The notes beneath the pieces were generated by a model, which made no database searches, was not told where the DNA came from, and saw nothing but the letters and a program-made list of their open reading frames with translations. A program made the position numbers and the translations under genes. Source: Dichetophora obliterata (taxonomy: Eukaryota > Arthropoda > Insecta > Diptera > Sciomyzidae). From it: DNA of 64,000 bases. Every line of letters starts with the position of its first letter. Positions within the stretch are counted from its first letter, which is position 1. The stretch covers positions 227,495,293-227,559,292 of the forward strand of contig OY986435.1 in the NCBI GenBank assembly GCA_963920525.1, given 5' to 3'. Positions 1-11,025 of the stretch are shown in pieces.

Positions 1-881
1 GACACTGATGTTTGTGGTGCAGGCACATATTTTGGTGACATCATGTATGGTGAGTAGAAGCTCTGCTGTTGCACATGCTGCTGCTGCTGCTGCAACTGAC
101 TGGCTGATGACGAAACAGCTGTTAGGTGATCGGTAGCAAAGCGAATTTTGTAATTAGATTCAGGTGGTGTAGCATGTGGAGAGCGGCGTCCATAGTCATT
201 AATGGTGTGCTGCGTGGAAACGGTGGGGCTACGAGAATGATTATCATATAACGGTGATGAATATGGTGGAGATCTTTTTTTGTTTGTTGAATTGGAGGAA
301 GGAGATTTACCGCCTGCACCGTTATTTTCTGGAGATTGAGGTGATGCCAGCATCGCGCGCAGATATGATGGATCCGCAAAGTTATGTTGTTGTTGTTGCT
401 GATAGTTGAGGTTGCTTATGATAGCCTGTTTGCCGGAAGTAGCAGCTGAAGCATTGGAATTTGATGAATTTCCACCACCCAGCAGGGAATGTATACTGTA
501 AGAGCTGTATAAACGCGTTGGTGTAGAACTTGTTGGTGGTGCTGGTGGAGCAGACTTAGAAGCATTCTTATTTAAGCCACCATTTGTAGATGTTGCAGTT
601 GCAACCGTGCTTGTGGTTGTGCTTGTACACGTGGTACTCAATACGGCGCAGCCCATGGATTGCACACGTTGTGGAGAAGACTTAGCCACGCTCGTAGACG
701 TATTACCACCTTTGGCCCGACTACGCTTGCCACCAACTGCTGTGGCACCCGTATCTTCTAGCGAAACCTTTTCAAATTCTCTGAGTATTCGTTTGCGTGG
801 CGATACATGTTGCTGATGGTATTGAAGTTCGACTAGACGCGAAGTGGCAGCAGAGGATGTAGATGAAGATGGTGGTGAAAT
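1..881 (-). CDS. H: Hairless coding exon 4, truncated by the window
   Basis: Acceptor TATTTTAG at 882-889, phase 0; the intron is only 70 bp. Contains a basic SPRKRILREFEKVSLED stretch, then the Groucho-recruiting motif YSIHSLLG (477-500), Gln runs and many SP/PP pairs. Open to base 1. The CtBP-binding tail expected in Hairless would lie outside. Confidence 0.9.
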   Translation of the reverse strand, partial: MSPPSSSTSSAATSRLVELQYHQQHVSPRKRILREFEKVSLEDTGATAVGGKRSRAKGGNTSTSVAKSSPQRVQSMGCAVLSTTCTSTTTSTVATATSTNGGLNKNASKSAPPAPPTSSTPTRLYSSYSIHSLLGGGNSSNSNASAATSGKQAIISNLNYQQQQQHNFADPSYLRAMLASPQSPENNGAGGKSPSSNSTNKKRSPPYSSPLYDNHSRSPTVSTQHTINDYGRRSPHATPPESNYKIRFATDHLTAVSSSASQLQQQQQHVQQQSFYSPYMMSPKYVPAPQTSV

Positions 882-3800
882 CTAAAATATCACAATATAC
901 ATTGATATTAATAGATTTTAAAGACATTTATTAAAAAAAAGACAACTTTACCTTGTGCATCAGAGAGTTATTTTGATTAAAAGTGGCTCCGCCACTGTTA
1001 CCACTCATTATCAAGTGTTGTGGTGTTTTTGACAAGTATGTGTGAACCGATGTTGGGGCTCTATCGATCAGTTTTTGTATAATTGTGATGAGCTTGGCTC
1101 GTGTTTTAAGTTTTTTAAGTCTTTTTTCTCCTGCTCCTGCGTTTGTTGATGTCGCAACTATTGCCAATGATGACGAAGACGGCAATGGCGACGGCGTTAA
1201 CGAAACTTTATCTGCTTGAGAATCACCATTAAAAAGTTTATTGCTTGATTGATCTTCTTTCTCCGCCTCCTCCATTGATACAGACATTGACACATCTCCA
1301 ATGCGCTCATCTTCACTGGTATTCATACGTTCCACTGGTGTCTGTTTGTTGCAGTCGCTCACAGAATTTAAATTTTCGTTGTTTTCGCCGTCGTCTTTAC
1401 TCATGTCCACGTCCTTTTTTATTGTCTCCACTGGCAATAGCTTCTCCGACACTGAGCTTGCTGTTGATGCCTTCTTTGTTGTGACAACACCATCAATGCA
1501 GTCCGTACCTGTTAACGTGCTTGTCGATGAGGTCGAACAGGTATCATCTTCCGAATTATTTTCATTCTCACTTTTTCCAGCTTTAGATGTGATTTCCAGA
1601 TTGATACCCTGCTCGTTCTTTGATGATTTTTCATTTGACTGAACGTGCACACACAGACTCTTATATTTACGGTCAAGCGGTGTGAATACGGTTTCCCAAC
1701 TTGATGTTGACGTGTTGTCAAAGGGTCTTCGTCTCTTTTTATGCGATGCCTGCAGTCCAATTGTAGATAGTTTCAATTTTTTTGATCGCTGATAGTAGAG
1801 CGACATCTCTATCGAAATGCCATAACGAGGTGCAGATTGCTTCCAACAATGATCGCGCTGCCATGGGGATGATTGTATGGAGCTGTTGTCATCAGAAACT
1901 GAAAAACACTCAAATTAGTTGAAAAAGATCATCATTATTATCATGAAGTCAGCTAAGCTGGCATTTTGAACTCGAAATATATTACTTTTTTACACTGCTC
2001 TTATGTTATTTTACTTTATTCTTTTTAGACAAATTTATGCACTCCTCTTAGGAGTATCATATACAGGCTAAAAGGCAGTTCACCCCGTGTGGGTAGTTCG
2101 TCTATTCTACTAAAAAAATGGGCTAAATGTAATATATTTATTGTGAAAAGACTATTATATATATAATAGTACATATTACATAATAGTAATAGCAATTACA
2201 AAAAAAAACATATAAAAAGTTTTTGTTTTTTATAATGTTTATGTTTGTTTTTTAAATTCGGTGGCATCTCGCTAGGTGCCACCGAAAAAACGTAGTACTT
2301 TTCAGCTCGGGTCAAGATATTTTAGTCCCAATTTATTGGAAACGGAAAAATTAAAATACACATAAATAAGGGTACTTGTAAGGGTTCAGGAAACGCATCC
2401 ATACTCTACAAATTCGACTTCATTCCACCAAGAACTGAATACTGTAAACCACTGCGTTCCTTTGATGGAAACTACGGCACGCTTATTCCATCTAGAACAT
2501 ACTGGAATAAAGGTTCGCAGTGGAAACCAGGGTGTCTACAATTCTATACAGATGGGTCAAAATTAAATGACCATCTCAGCTCTAAATTTTAACATCCAAA
2601 GGAGAGGAACTTTAACAACCTAGGACATATTGTTTTTCAAGTTGAGTCAGTGCATTTCTAATTACGCTCTTCATGAACCTTTACGATGTATGTGCAGTGA
2701 TTTCAATAATAACTTCAACATGATTAATTTTTCTGATTCGGTTGACATCTTAAAACGGAAAATTATATTACATTTAAATAATAAAATCAATTTAACTTCT
2801 TCCTATTATACCTAACGAAGTTTTATAACAATTCGAACTGTGATTTACGTGCTCACGATTGCTCCTGATTTGAAATTAGACTGAACTCATACTATCACCT
2901 GGATTGGTGTGCAAATTGCATATCCAACTAATTGGAGTTTTGATTTGGCTCAATCTCAATTCCACGTAGGTTCTTGGGTTTGACAATGGCCGCAAACCAG
3001 TTAAAATACGTATAGTGTTTTGGATTGCTTTTAAACTCAGGATTGTTATTTCGAGTACCTTAAATTAATAATCACTATTATTTAATTCGATGTTGCTTAT
3101 TTATATAGAATCAAATCTTATATATTAATAGGCAAACATCAAATGTTGTCGTAGACTTTTTCGATATTAATTTTAGAATAAGGGCAATGAAACTTATATC
3201 ATTCGAAAGGTACTGCGCTCTATATGTGCAGAATCATTTTAGATTTTAAATTTATGACCTCTGACCCGAAATATTGACGTTGAAAGTTTGTATTATTTTT
3301 AATAAGGAAACTCAGGGCTAAGAAGAGGTGAATGAGGTATCAAATGAAAGATCTGGCTGCACAGTATGATTACATTATAGATTGGTGACCTTCGACCTGC
3401 AATATGAGCGTAAAAAGAGCATTTATTAAATAAACGCTAAACTGTAGCAGATGGAAGAAAATAATTTTAGACATTGATAAGGTGTGCAAAAAATACTTGA
3501 CATTTTTGTTAAAATGTTATTATGCCAAAAGTGTGAATATATATTGTGATGGTGAAATTTCTTACAAATAGCAAATTATGCAAAAATTTCCGTTATTTTG
3601 ATATGAAAATTATTGTGATAGCTCGAAAACTGTAGATGTTTTCCGTACAACGTATTTTTGTATGAAACTTCGTTGATTCAGAAATATAAAGGTATACGAA
3701 AGCTTTTTGGTAATATTTTTCTCGGATAATATGTTAAAAAAAATCCCGTTATAATGACATCAAAACTATTGAGATATCTTAAAAAAATGTAGATTTTCTC

Positions 3801-6800
3801 AGCACAACGTATTTCCTTGAAGCAGGTTCATCGCCTCAGAATGAGAAAAAAAACGATTGAAATTTCAAGTTTTGATTTTGCAAGCAAATATCTTGGCCAT
3901 TTTTCAATCGATTTTCATCAGATTTTCTTTGGCTAAAAGATCAATTAATTGACTTTGGAGAAATATGAAAAGATTTACCGTTATCTCACCAATTCAATGC
4001 TTTATATGGTTTTAAAAATACCTCTAAAATATTAAGTTTTTACTCAAAAAATAGGCCAAATATTACAGGCGATGTCATCTCTGAACGAGAAATATACATT
4101 TTCTCGGACAGCCAAGCAGCGATCAAATCAATGGAGAAAGTATCCATCACCTCTAAAGTAGCCAAAGAATGTCGTCCTGCATTAGGCGAATTGTCAAAGT
4201 TTTTTGACATCAGCTTAATATGGGTACATGGGCATAAGTGCATACGGGGAAATGAAAAAGCAGACGAGCTTGCTAGGAAAGGTACATCGGTGACTTCAAT
4301 GGTTCGGAACTCACCGAGCATCCCATGGCAACTGTCAAAATTCTGCTTAATGAGTATACCACGCATGGGCGTCGCGAGGGGAAGGGGGCCTCTGCCCCCC
4401 CTAAACTTAAGAAATATAATTTTTTTGTGTTAAAGTTAGATATTCAAAAAAGTTTTTCTTATAGTTAAAATAGTATTGAAGTTTTTAATAATAATTAAAT
4501 CTTCATTTATTTTTTATTACGAACTTAGGTCGGACACATTTATTATTATTGGAAAGTTAATAAAAGCTTTAATTAAAATTGATTGGTAACTCTGACATAT
4601 ATGTATATTGCAATCTGAGCTGCACAATCCGTTAGGCGATTTTTCACCAACACTAACGTTCGTTGTCAACTAACGAAACCAAATCAGCTGTTCAAAATGC
4701 AATTTCTGATTGGATTTATTTATGCATTTTTTAATTTTTATTTTCTTTTATAGATGGAAATATAAGAAAGTTTTTTGGTGGTAAGTCTATGTTTCTTTTT
4801 TAATCAATTTATTTTATAGTCAAGAAAATTAAAAGATGGACTTTGCTAGCACTCTCCCCTTTTTCGACATTAAAACGTTCAATCAGTTTTAGGATCACTA
4901 GTTATAAAGCCTTTCACAAAATATAAAAATTTGCATTAGTGTTGTAGAAGCCAAGTCAGTGGAACATATGATCAGCAGAAGCAGCTCACGCATTAATTAC
5001 CGACCTGCTTGTTGATGTAATGATGCTGTTTGGTCACAAGAGATTACTGGAACAAAATCGAAAGGTTTTGTCTTCGATTATTCGGTTATAGTTTTTTGTA
5101 AATCTCACGACTTGCCAGTTCGTGGAAAAGACCAATCCTCCAATCATCCAGTTTAGTTAATACTGCTTCACGCAAAAATTAAAATCAGCTCACAATGCAT
5201 TAAGCAACATTACCTTTCGAATATTGGAAGGTGTCGCTGTTCATACCATATCTCGACTTATTCAAATCATCCTGAGAACGGCGTTTTTATTCCTTTAAAG
5301 CATGCACAGAAATTTTATGTTAGAGAAAATAGATGATTTTTTTTAGATTGCTTTTCTGGAAATTCGCGCCGATAAATACTTTGGTTTTTGCTTTTGTTAA
5401 ATCGCGTTTAGTTAAATTTCGGTTCCAATTTAATTTTATCTTTTTCTCAATAAAGCCAATATTTTATAAAATTAATTTTATTTATCAGCAATAGGAAACA
5501 AAAAATGTTCCCCCCTGAGTAAAATCCTGGCTACGCTCATGAACCACATCTAAAGTCAATTCAAGATGGGCTGAACTCTCAACATGCAGAACAACAAGGC
5601 TTATCTGTCCGACTCTAGACCCAAAGCGATCGAGAGCCCTTCTCTCGTTGGGTAGACCAAAGGTAGCCACGCTAGTGGGCGTTACCACAGGGCACTGCTT
5701 AACAGGCAGATATGCCTCCAAACTAGGAGTTATCACAAAGGACTTCTGCAGAAGCTAGAGTAGTAAGGAATAGTAAGAAACCATCTACCACTTTCTATGT
5801 TTCTGTCCCGCGCTTTCTAGAAGAAGGCATAAATATCTAGGGTCATTCTTCTTTTCTGAGCTTGACGACCTGTCAAGGACAAGCGTCAAACGTCTTACAA
5901 GCTTTATCAAGAGCTCAATGTGTTTCCACTCGGACTGAAGGCCAAGTGTGCAGCAGTATCACAATGGATCTTATTGGTCTAAGTGAGCCGTGGTACGTGT
6001 ATATGGTTTGAGCACATACAGCGGCTTCCGTCTCAACCTAACCTAACCTAAGGGCACTTGTCGCTGCAACCTGTAATAGACCATCAGTTTGACATAATTG
6101 TAAAAATTTAGCGCTTTTTTTAAATAAAAAACTTTAATTTCCAACCATTTAGACCGTCTAGCGGTCCCGATAAATTGAGACCAAAATATCTTGACCCCGG
6201 CTGAAAACGACCACTTCTTTTAAGCCACCTAGCGAGAAGAAGATGCATTAAAAGCAAAATTGTTTTGGAACATTGTTTTTTGTATTATTTACGCAAAAAC
6301 TTTAAGTCTCTATGTTTTATAATCTTTTCACAATAAATGTTTGAAATTGAGATTTTTTTTTTATACGTGCAATGTCACCTTAAAGCAAAAACTGTACTCT
6401 TTTTGGACCATTTTGTTAGTTTAAATGATTTAGTAAAACCTTTAACCCTAACACTGGTACTATTTACATATGTAAATATTTCACTTTTTAAATGGCTACA
6501 AATTTGATGTTTTTGGCACGATTTGAACATAATTTACATTCAGTGGATAATTTTGTTTATTTTAACAAATTTAAAAATTAGCCACTGAATGTAAATTATA
6601 TTCAAATCGTGCCAAAAACATAAAATTTGTAGCCATTTAAAAAGTGAAATATTTACATATGTAAATAGTACCAGTGTTAGGGTTAAATCCATTTTTACAC
6701 ATTTATCTGAATAAACATGTAAAATGGTTATATGATTTAAACGATTTTGTAACATTTTTGCCCTCAGAATAGTCTTAAGAAACAAAAGTACCAAAAAACT

Positions 6801-9800
6801 TCTTTCATTCGAATATGACGTCCCTGGTTTTGTCATTAACAATCGCACAAACAGCACAAATTCTGGGATGAGGCCTGCACATCATGCATATTTTTCAGGA
6901 AGTCTCTCCTCTTTCAACGAATTTACTTCTTCTTTCTGCCTATTCAATAACTCCATGCTCATTTGCTTATCGCTCATCAGTATTTATTTTTCGAGGTCTT
7001 AATAGAAGTTTATTACAGTCTCAACATCGTCGCAATCTCCCACAGCGAATCGCTCTAATTAAAAAAAAAATCACCGAGTAGTTTTCAAAGCGACTTTAAA
7101 GCGACACTATTAATTGGTCAATTAAATGAAAATCAATCAATGGCTGAGTTGAACTGAAGTAATTATGGTTGGTGAAAAAAACCCTTAAAAAAGTTTCCAG
7201 CAAATATGATAAATTTTAATTTTATTGAAAGCATTTGCTGTGTAGGTACCCACACACAAAATTCCATGTGGGTACAACTACCTACCATACCCACATTATT
7301 TGCCGGGCCTGATCATATACATTCCTTAAAGTGTATAAAATTTAGTGCTTTGCTTTGGGCATTTTGCATACTTTTTAGACAAATTAATGCGCTTCTTTTT
7401 GTAGAATTATATACACTTCTTTATACAACTATATTTTGTGGTATTATATACACTCTTTTGGAGTATATAATACTCGAAAAAGGAGTATGGCTGACTTCGT
7501 AAACGCATTTAAGCAATGCATCAGTGTGTTTTATTTTGAATTGATCCGAAGCTTATTGACCAAAACTGCGCAACTCGGATGGTATTCTTAAAAATAGTAT
7601 AGTTGCGCAGTTTTTCTTAGTAAGATTCGAACGAATTCAAAATAAAACAAACTGATGCCTTGCATTGATATGTTTTCGAAGTCAGCCTATTATAATGTAT
7701 AAAAGTGGTGTTTAATAAACAATTCCAAAATTTTTTGTGCATTTAATACTCTGTCTAATGCATAAAATAAACAAAGCATTTTTAACGGAATTAAATTTTC
7801 TCGCCTACAAAAGCGAAAAAAAAGAAAACTTAATTTTCTTTTATTCTATTAATTTTTGTCTTAAAAGATGAGACTTAAGGCATCTAAGTTTTTTTCTTTA
7901 CGGCATGCTTTAGTATTTAAAAAAACATATAGAAAATGTAAGTGTTGTAGAAAAATTATATCGTCGCTCCTCCTACAAAAATGGATATGTGATTTTTGTG
8001 ACTTTTTTATTGCATATTTAATTACAACTATCTTTCGCCCATATTTTTGCATATGCCGTTTTTTAGATCTTTTTTGATTTAGAAGTGATCAAATCAGCTA
8101 TGTGTTAGCAGTAATATAAATTCTCAAAAAAAAAAATTTGGTAAGTTGCTGATAAACACATAACCATTTTTGTAGGCGCAGCGACAATATATTTTTCATG
8201 TTTCACGCGAAATAAATACGAAACCAAAATTCAATATAATTTTATTAATAACATTTTGTCCTCTGTTTTTTGGGTTAGGTTAGGTTAACCCGGATGCCTT
8301 CTGACGTAGGTTCACCAGACCAGTTCTGGTCCTTATTAATACCAATGGCAATCAAAGGCACTTTTGGAGTTAATTTAGTCAGTTTAGTAAAGATTTACGT
8401 TGATTTCGCAAATCTAAGGAGTGATTCGAGGGATCTTCTTTGGCTACATCTTTTAGTGACAGGAACGTCAATGAGCCTAGGTATTTTAGTCTTCATCTGA
8501 GTAGGGCAGGGCATGTGCTCCAGGGTCTCCACCATACCTAGTACCTTGCACTTCCTGCAGGTGTCATCCGTGATGATACCCAGCTTTCTCGGGTGAGCGC
8601 CGACATGCAGTGACAAGTGAGTATACCCACTAGTGTCTTGCAATCTCTGCGCAGGTATGCCAAGATGAACAGAGTTCTTTTTTGGCATAGTGCGTTGCAC
8701 ATGATTTTCAAGATTTTGCACGACGTCGTACCTCTCTATTTACGATTCATTGCTTGTGTGGCTCTTTTTTTGAGGTTCCTGTACAATTCTTGTAGCGGAG
8801 TAGGTACATGTCTTGCAAATTCTGATCCCAGCCCAGCGCCCTCCTTTGCTCCCTCCCGTCCGCCATCTCCTTCCCGTCATTGCCTTGATGGATAGGGACC
8901 CAATAGATGCGCACTCTCTTCGAAGCGCATAGTGCATCTAGTGCATATCTGCCAGCCAAGACATTTTTGGACTTGAGCGCATGGATTTAATGGCCGCTTG
9001 GCTGTCGACTAAAATTTTAATACAAGAGTGGTGTATATTCAGACCGAGGGTTATCTCCGCGGCCTTCCTTATGGCGAATACTTCAGCCTGGAAGATGCTT
9101 CATTGGTTTGGAAGATTTTATGGCTGCTTTATAGTAGGCTCTGCACATTACACAGTCGTACCTACCCCCGCAGGAATTTTGGAGTCGACTGTGAATATGT
9201 TGAACTTCCGCTGTGCTTGTTCTATACTTTTGTACCAGTCGTTTGGTCCTAATTTTTTTTTTTTTTAACCTGTCTAAAAATTGCGCTCCTCATTAATAAA
9301 TTATTATAAAGAAAATGTTTGAAAGTGTATTTTATGCCCTTGAATGAGTGTATTTCGTACACCAAAAATATGAAATGAGTATTTTATGCACGAAAATAAA
9401 TATTTTTTATACACCACAAATGTTTGCTTATGTATTTTATGCAAGTGTATGCATAAATGTAGTGTATAATTCGCTTAAAGTGAAAAAAATATCAAAAAAG
9501 TAGTGCATAAAAGTAGTGCGTACAAGGTGTACAAAAGTACACTATAAGTATTGTACAAATTTTAAAATGTTCTTAATACCATATAAAAGTATTTAAGTGT
9601 ATATAAAAATTTTATAAAATTAATGTGTTTAAAATATACGAAACGAAGTATATTTGGTACACCAAAATTTTATAGTGTTTTTAATATTCTACAAAAAGGA
9701 TTTCAAGGTAAAAACAAACTCCCAATTCGTCATGATTATTCTAAGAACAAATTTTTTTATAATAGTTTGTACTTTTGCTCAAAATTCAGTTAAAGTAAAG

Positions 9801-11025
9801 GAATTATGGCTTACAGCTTAACGAGGTCGAGCTTTCATTCTTTGGATATGTTGTCGAAGTTGTCGACGTTGGTGTTATGGTGGACGATGTAGCAGATAAT
9901 GGTGCGCGAAACAGTTTACGCGGCACTGATACCCAACCGCCTTTTTCGCCATCTTTAGAACGAGCCAGTTCGAGTATGAATTTGCCATCTATAACAGTAA
10001 AAATGTTAAGCTTATAAGTTCTAAGTGATGCATTTCATTTGGGTACCTTTGAAGAATTGTAATCGTCCACCAAAACTCTGTCCGGTCGAAGATATCGGAT
10101 GCCTGCCAATATCGTTGGTACTGGAATTCTTTGTCTTACTAGTGTTGCTGGATGCTGTCAAATTCAAAGTGCTTGCGGTATTGTTTGTGTTAACGGTGTA
10201 GTCTAGGACTCCACTGTTGTCAATTTTTATACCATCACCACCGCCACCGCCGCCACCACCACCACCACCACCACCTGCATTAATCGATGGCGGTGTTCCA
10301 CTAATAAGTCGCTCTGTTGTTGATAGGAATTCATTTGTAGTTGATGTAGCGGTGGCTGCAGCCATTGCCTTTTTTGATTTTGTTGTTGTCGCTGAACGTT
10401 GCTGCGGATATGATGTTGCTGATGTGGTGCCCAAAGCTTTCGATGGCTGTCCATTGCTAATTGAGCAACCAATGGATGTGGCAGCTACAACTGTAGTTGT
10501 TTGCACAGGATATAAAGCTGATGGGGCATTTGTTGCCTTTGTTGTTGATGCTGGCGCTGACGTTGACGTTGGCAGTAGCGGTGGAGGTGGTGCCAGATTG
10601 ATGACTGTTGCTGCCGCCGCTGCCGCTGCTGTTACTAGTGTAGCAGCTGCTGCTGTGTTAGTGCCGTTTAGACCATTTTTCAATAAGATTTTTGCGGCTT
10701 CAACAACAATGCGATCGTTGCTATTATTTTTGTTGTTGCTGTTATTATTGTTGTTATTGTTGTTGTTGTTGATGTTGTTATGATTGGTGTTGCCCTCATC
10801 AGTCATTTTAGTAGCGATTGTTTTTGTTGCTGTTGCAGCAGCTGTGCTTTTGCTAGTGTCATTTTCGTAGTTTGTGTTGTTGCTGTTGTGGATATTGTTG
10901 TTATTGTTGTTGTTGTTGCTCTTGTTATAGGAAGATGTGTTTGCAGTCTGTTGTTGCTGTTTATGTTTCAGTTGTTGCTGTGATTTTGCTGTTGCAGATT
11001 CGCACTTGTTTGAGTTAATTTTCAT
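1..11025 (-). CDS. H: Hairless orthologue, four coding exons, C-terminus off the window
   Basis: Hairless is the nuclear antagonist of Notch signalling in flies: it binds Suppressor of Hairless and recruits the corepressors Groucho and CtBP. The spliced reading frame (10047-11025, 9815-9988, 952-1898, 1-881) is open, with phases 1, 1 and 0 agreeing at all three junctions, and gives about 990 residues before the window ends; the Drosophila protein is a little over 1000, so only the C-terminus with the CtBP site should be missing. Seen directly: a Su(H)-binding block (GGRLQFFK joined to DGKFILELARS, then GGWVSVPRK), a downstream PWQRDHCWKQ block, and a Groucho-binding motif YSIHSLLG at 477-500. 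Low-complexity Asn, Ala, Gly, Ser and Gln runs are typical of the family. All introns have GT-AG ends. The large intron (1899-9814) is filled with transposons. I see no clear promoter. Confidence 0.93.
952..1898 (-). CDS. H: Hairless coding exon 3
   Basis: Starts after acceptor GTGTTTTTCAG at 1899 with two bases completing a Phe codon, then SDDNSSIQSSPWQRDHCWKQ, a second conserved Hairless block. The middle is acidic and Ser/Thr rich; the end carries a basic patch (EKRLKKLKTRAKLITIIQKL). The donor is AAG/GTAAAG at 951, phase 0. Although an ATG occurs at 1806, the in-frame conserved sequence upstream shows that it is internal. Confidence 0.92.
2130..2345. repeat. Left arm of a long inverted pair (partner 6120-6350)
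   Basis: The blocks TTTATTGTGAAAAG, TCTCGCTAGGTG and GTCAAGATATTTT recur in inverted orientation and in the same order near 6160-6335. The arms are about 200 bp and diverged. The LINE at 2390-6052 sits exactly between them, suggesting insertion of the LINE into an older inverted-repeat element. No target duplication was identified. Confidence 0.6.
2390..6052 (+). mobile_element. RNase H-bearing LINE (R1/I-like), broken, in Hairless intron
   Basis: Only the 3' part survives, in three pieces. Near 2400-2585 a frame ends in FYTDGSKLNDHLS, the start of a LINE RNase H domain. At 4055-4363 the domain resumes with IYIFSDSQAAIKSMEK and WVHGHKCIRGNEKADELARKG. At 5542-5960 the C-terminal region is present (RRSRALLSLGR-like, then a TGH...DFCRS zinc-knuckle-like part). 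About 1.4 kb of unrelated DNA separates pieces 1 and 2, and a hAT-like element (4364-5541) separates 2 and 3. The 3' end is an (AACCT)n tail at 6034-6051. Several stops; not functional. Confidence 0.8.
4364..5541. mobile_element. Non-autonomous hAT-Tip100-like element
   Basis: The left end CATGGGCGTCGCGAGG and the inverted right end CATGAGCGTAGCCAGG match at most positions, and both are followed by G/C homopolymer tracts (GGGGG...CCCCCC; GGGGGG), a hallmark of hAT-Tip100 ends. Flanks ATACCACG and AACCACAT look like an 8-bp duplication with one shift. It interrupts a LINE reading frame that resumes on the other side. The interior (4400-5500) is AT-rich with no recognisable coding. Confidence 0.65.
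6120..6350. repeat. Right arm of a long inverted pair (partner 2130-2345)
   Basis: Inverted relative to 2130-2345: CACCTAGCGAGA, AAAATATCTTGAC and CTTTTCACAATAAA appear as reverse complements. It lies just after the (AACCT)n tail of the LINE. Confidence 0.6.
6446..6682. mobile_element. Near-perfect hairpin MITE, piggyBac type (TTAA duplication)
   Basis: 237 bp, flanked by TTAA at 6442-6445 and 6683-6686. The ends read CCCTAACACTGG inward from both sides. The two arms of about 100 bp match except for about two positions, around a loop of about 35 bp. A TTAA duplication and CCC ends are piggyBac traits. No coding. Confidence 0.85.
7489..7687. mobile_element. Inverted-repeat MITE, family A
   Basis: 199 bp flanked by TAT (7486-7488, 7688-7690). 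Ends are GGCTGACTTCG / CGAAGTCAGCC; arms of about 90 bp contain AATGCATCAGTGTG and GTTTTATTTTGAATT. A second copy of the family lies at 25894-27688 and is split by a Tc1 element. A 3-bp target site suggests PIF/Harbinger (inference). Confidence 0.75.
7948..8205. repeat. Imperfect inverted repeat, possible MITE
   Basis: Left CCTACAAAAATGGATATGTG and right CACATAACCATTTTTGTAGG are inverted partners, with further matches around CGTCGC/GCGACAATATA. Arms are about 45 bp; the ends and any target duplication are unclear. Another CGCCTACAAAA occurs at 7802, so the element may be longer. Confidence 0.4.
8270..9270 (-). mobile_element. LINE 3' fragment with RNase H and C-terminal region
   Basis: Read on the minus strand: SIFQAEVFAIRKAAEI, then ILVDSQAAIKSM near 8985-9020, VRIYWVPIHQGNDGKEMADG near 8885-8935, and a C-terminal TGYTHLSLHVGAHPRKLGI-like stretch with TCRKC at 8395-8721. 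These are the RNase H domain and terminal zinc-knuckle-like part of an R1/I-like LINE. Many stops and shifts. The 3' end is the reverse complement of GGTTAGGTTAGGTT at 8274-8287, i.e. a (CCTAA)n tail, as in the LINE at 2390-6052. Confidence 0.75.
9290..9700. repeat. AT-rich degenerate repeat block next to Hairless exon 2
   Basis: Variants of TGTATTTTATGCA, TAGTGCATAAAAGTAGTGC and GTACACCAAAAT recur many times, some in inverted orientation. No coding, no clear ends. May be the remains of a foldback element. Confidence 0.4.
9815..9988 (-). CDS. H: Hairless coding exon 2 (Su(H)-binding block)
   Basis: Short exon of 174 bp following a 58-bp intron. The acceptor TGTTATAG restores the Asp codon and the reading continues GKFILELARSKDGEKGGWVS, the most conserved part of Hairless and the contact surface for Suppressor of Hairless in Drosophila (family knowledge). 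The last codons are Ser/Thr rich. The donor is AGCT/GTAAGCC, phase 1. Without the splice this frame would not be noticed, so it is easily missed by gene finders. Confidence 0.92.
10047..11025 (-). CDS. H: Hairless coding exon 1
   Basis: First coding exon, 326 codons plus one base. The start chosen is the first ATG (11025); a second ATG, followed by Thr-Asp-Glu, is residue 74 (10804-10806) and is a credible alternative, because the stretch between them is only Gln and Asn runs. Poly-Asn, poly-Ala and a Gly run of about 14 (near 10231-10275) dominate. The C-terminal end reads HPISSTGQSFGGRLQFFK, the beginning of the Su(H)-binding block. The donor is AAAG/GTACCC at 10046, phase 1. Confidence 0.9.

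Noticed and set aside
1245..1642. Plus-strand frames opposite Hairless exon 3
   Set aside because: Shadow frames of the conserved minus-strand coding exon.
8274..8287. TTAGG-type telomere repeat tract
   Set aside because: Only three units and positioned as the 3' tail of a LINE; not an interstitial telomere.
10217..10983. Long plus-strand frames rich in Pro, Val, Leu and Cys opposite Hairless exon 1
   Set aside because: Products of trinucleotide repeats read on the antisense strand; no conserved domain, and the minus strand is explained by Hairless.
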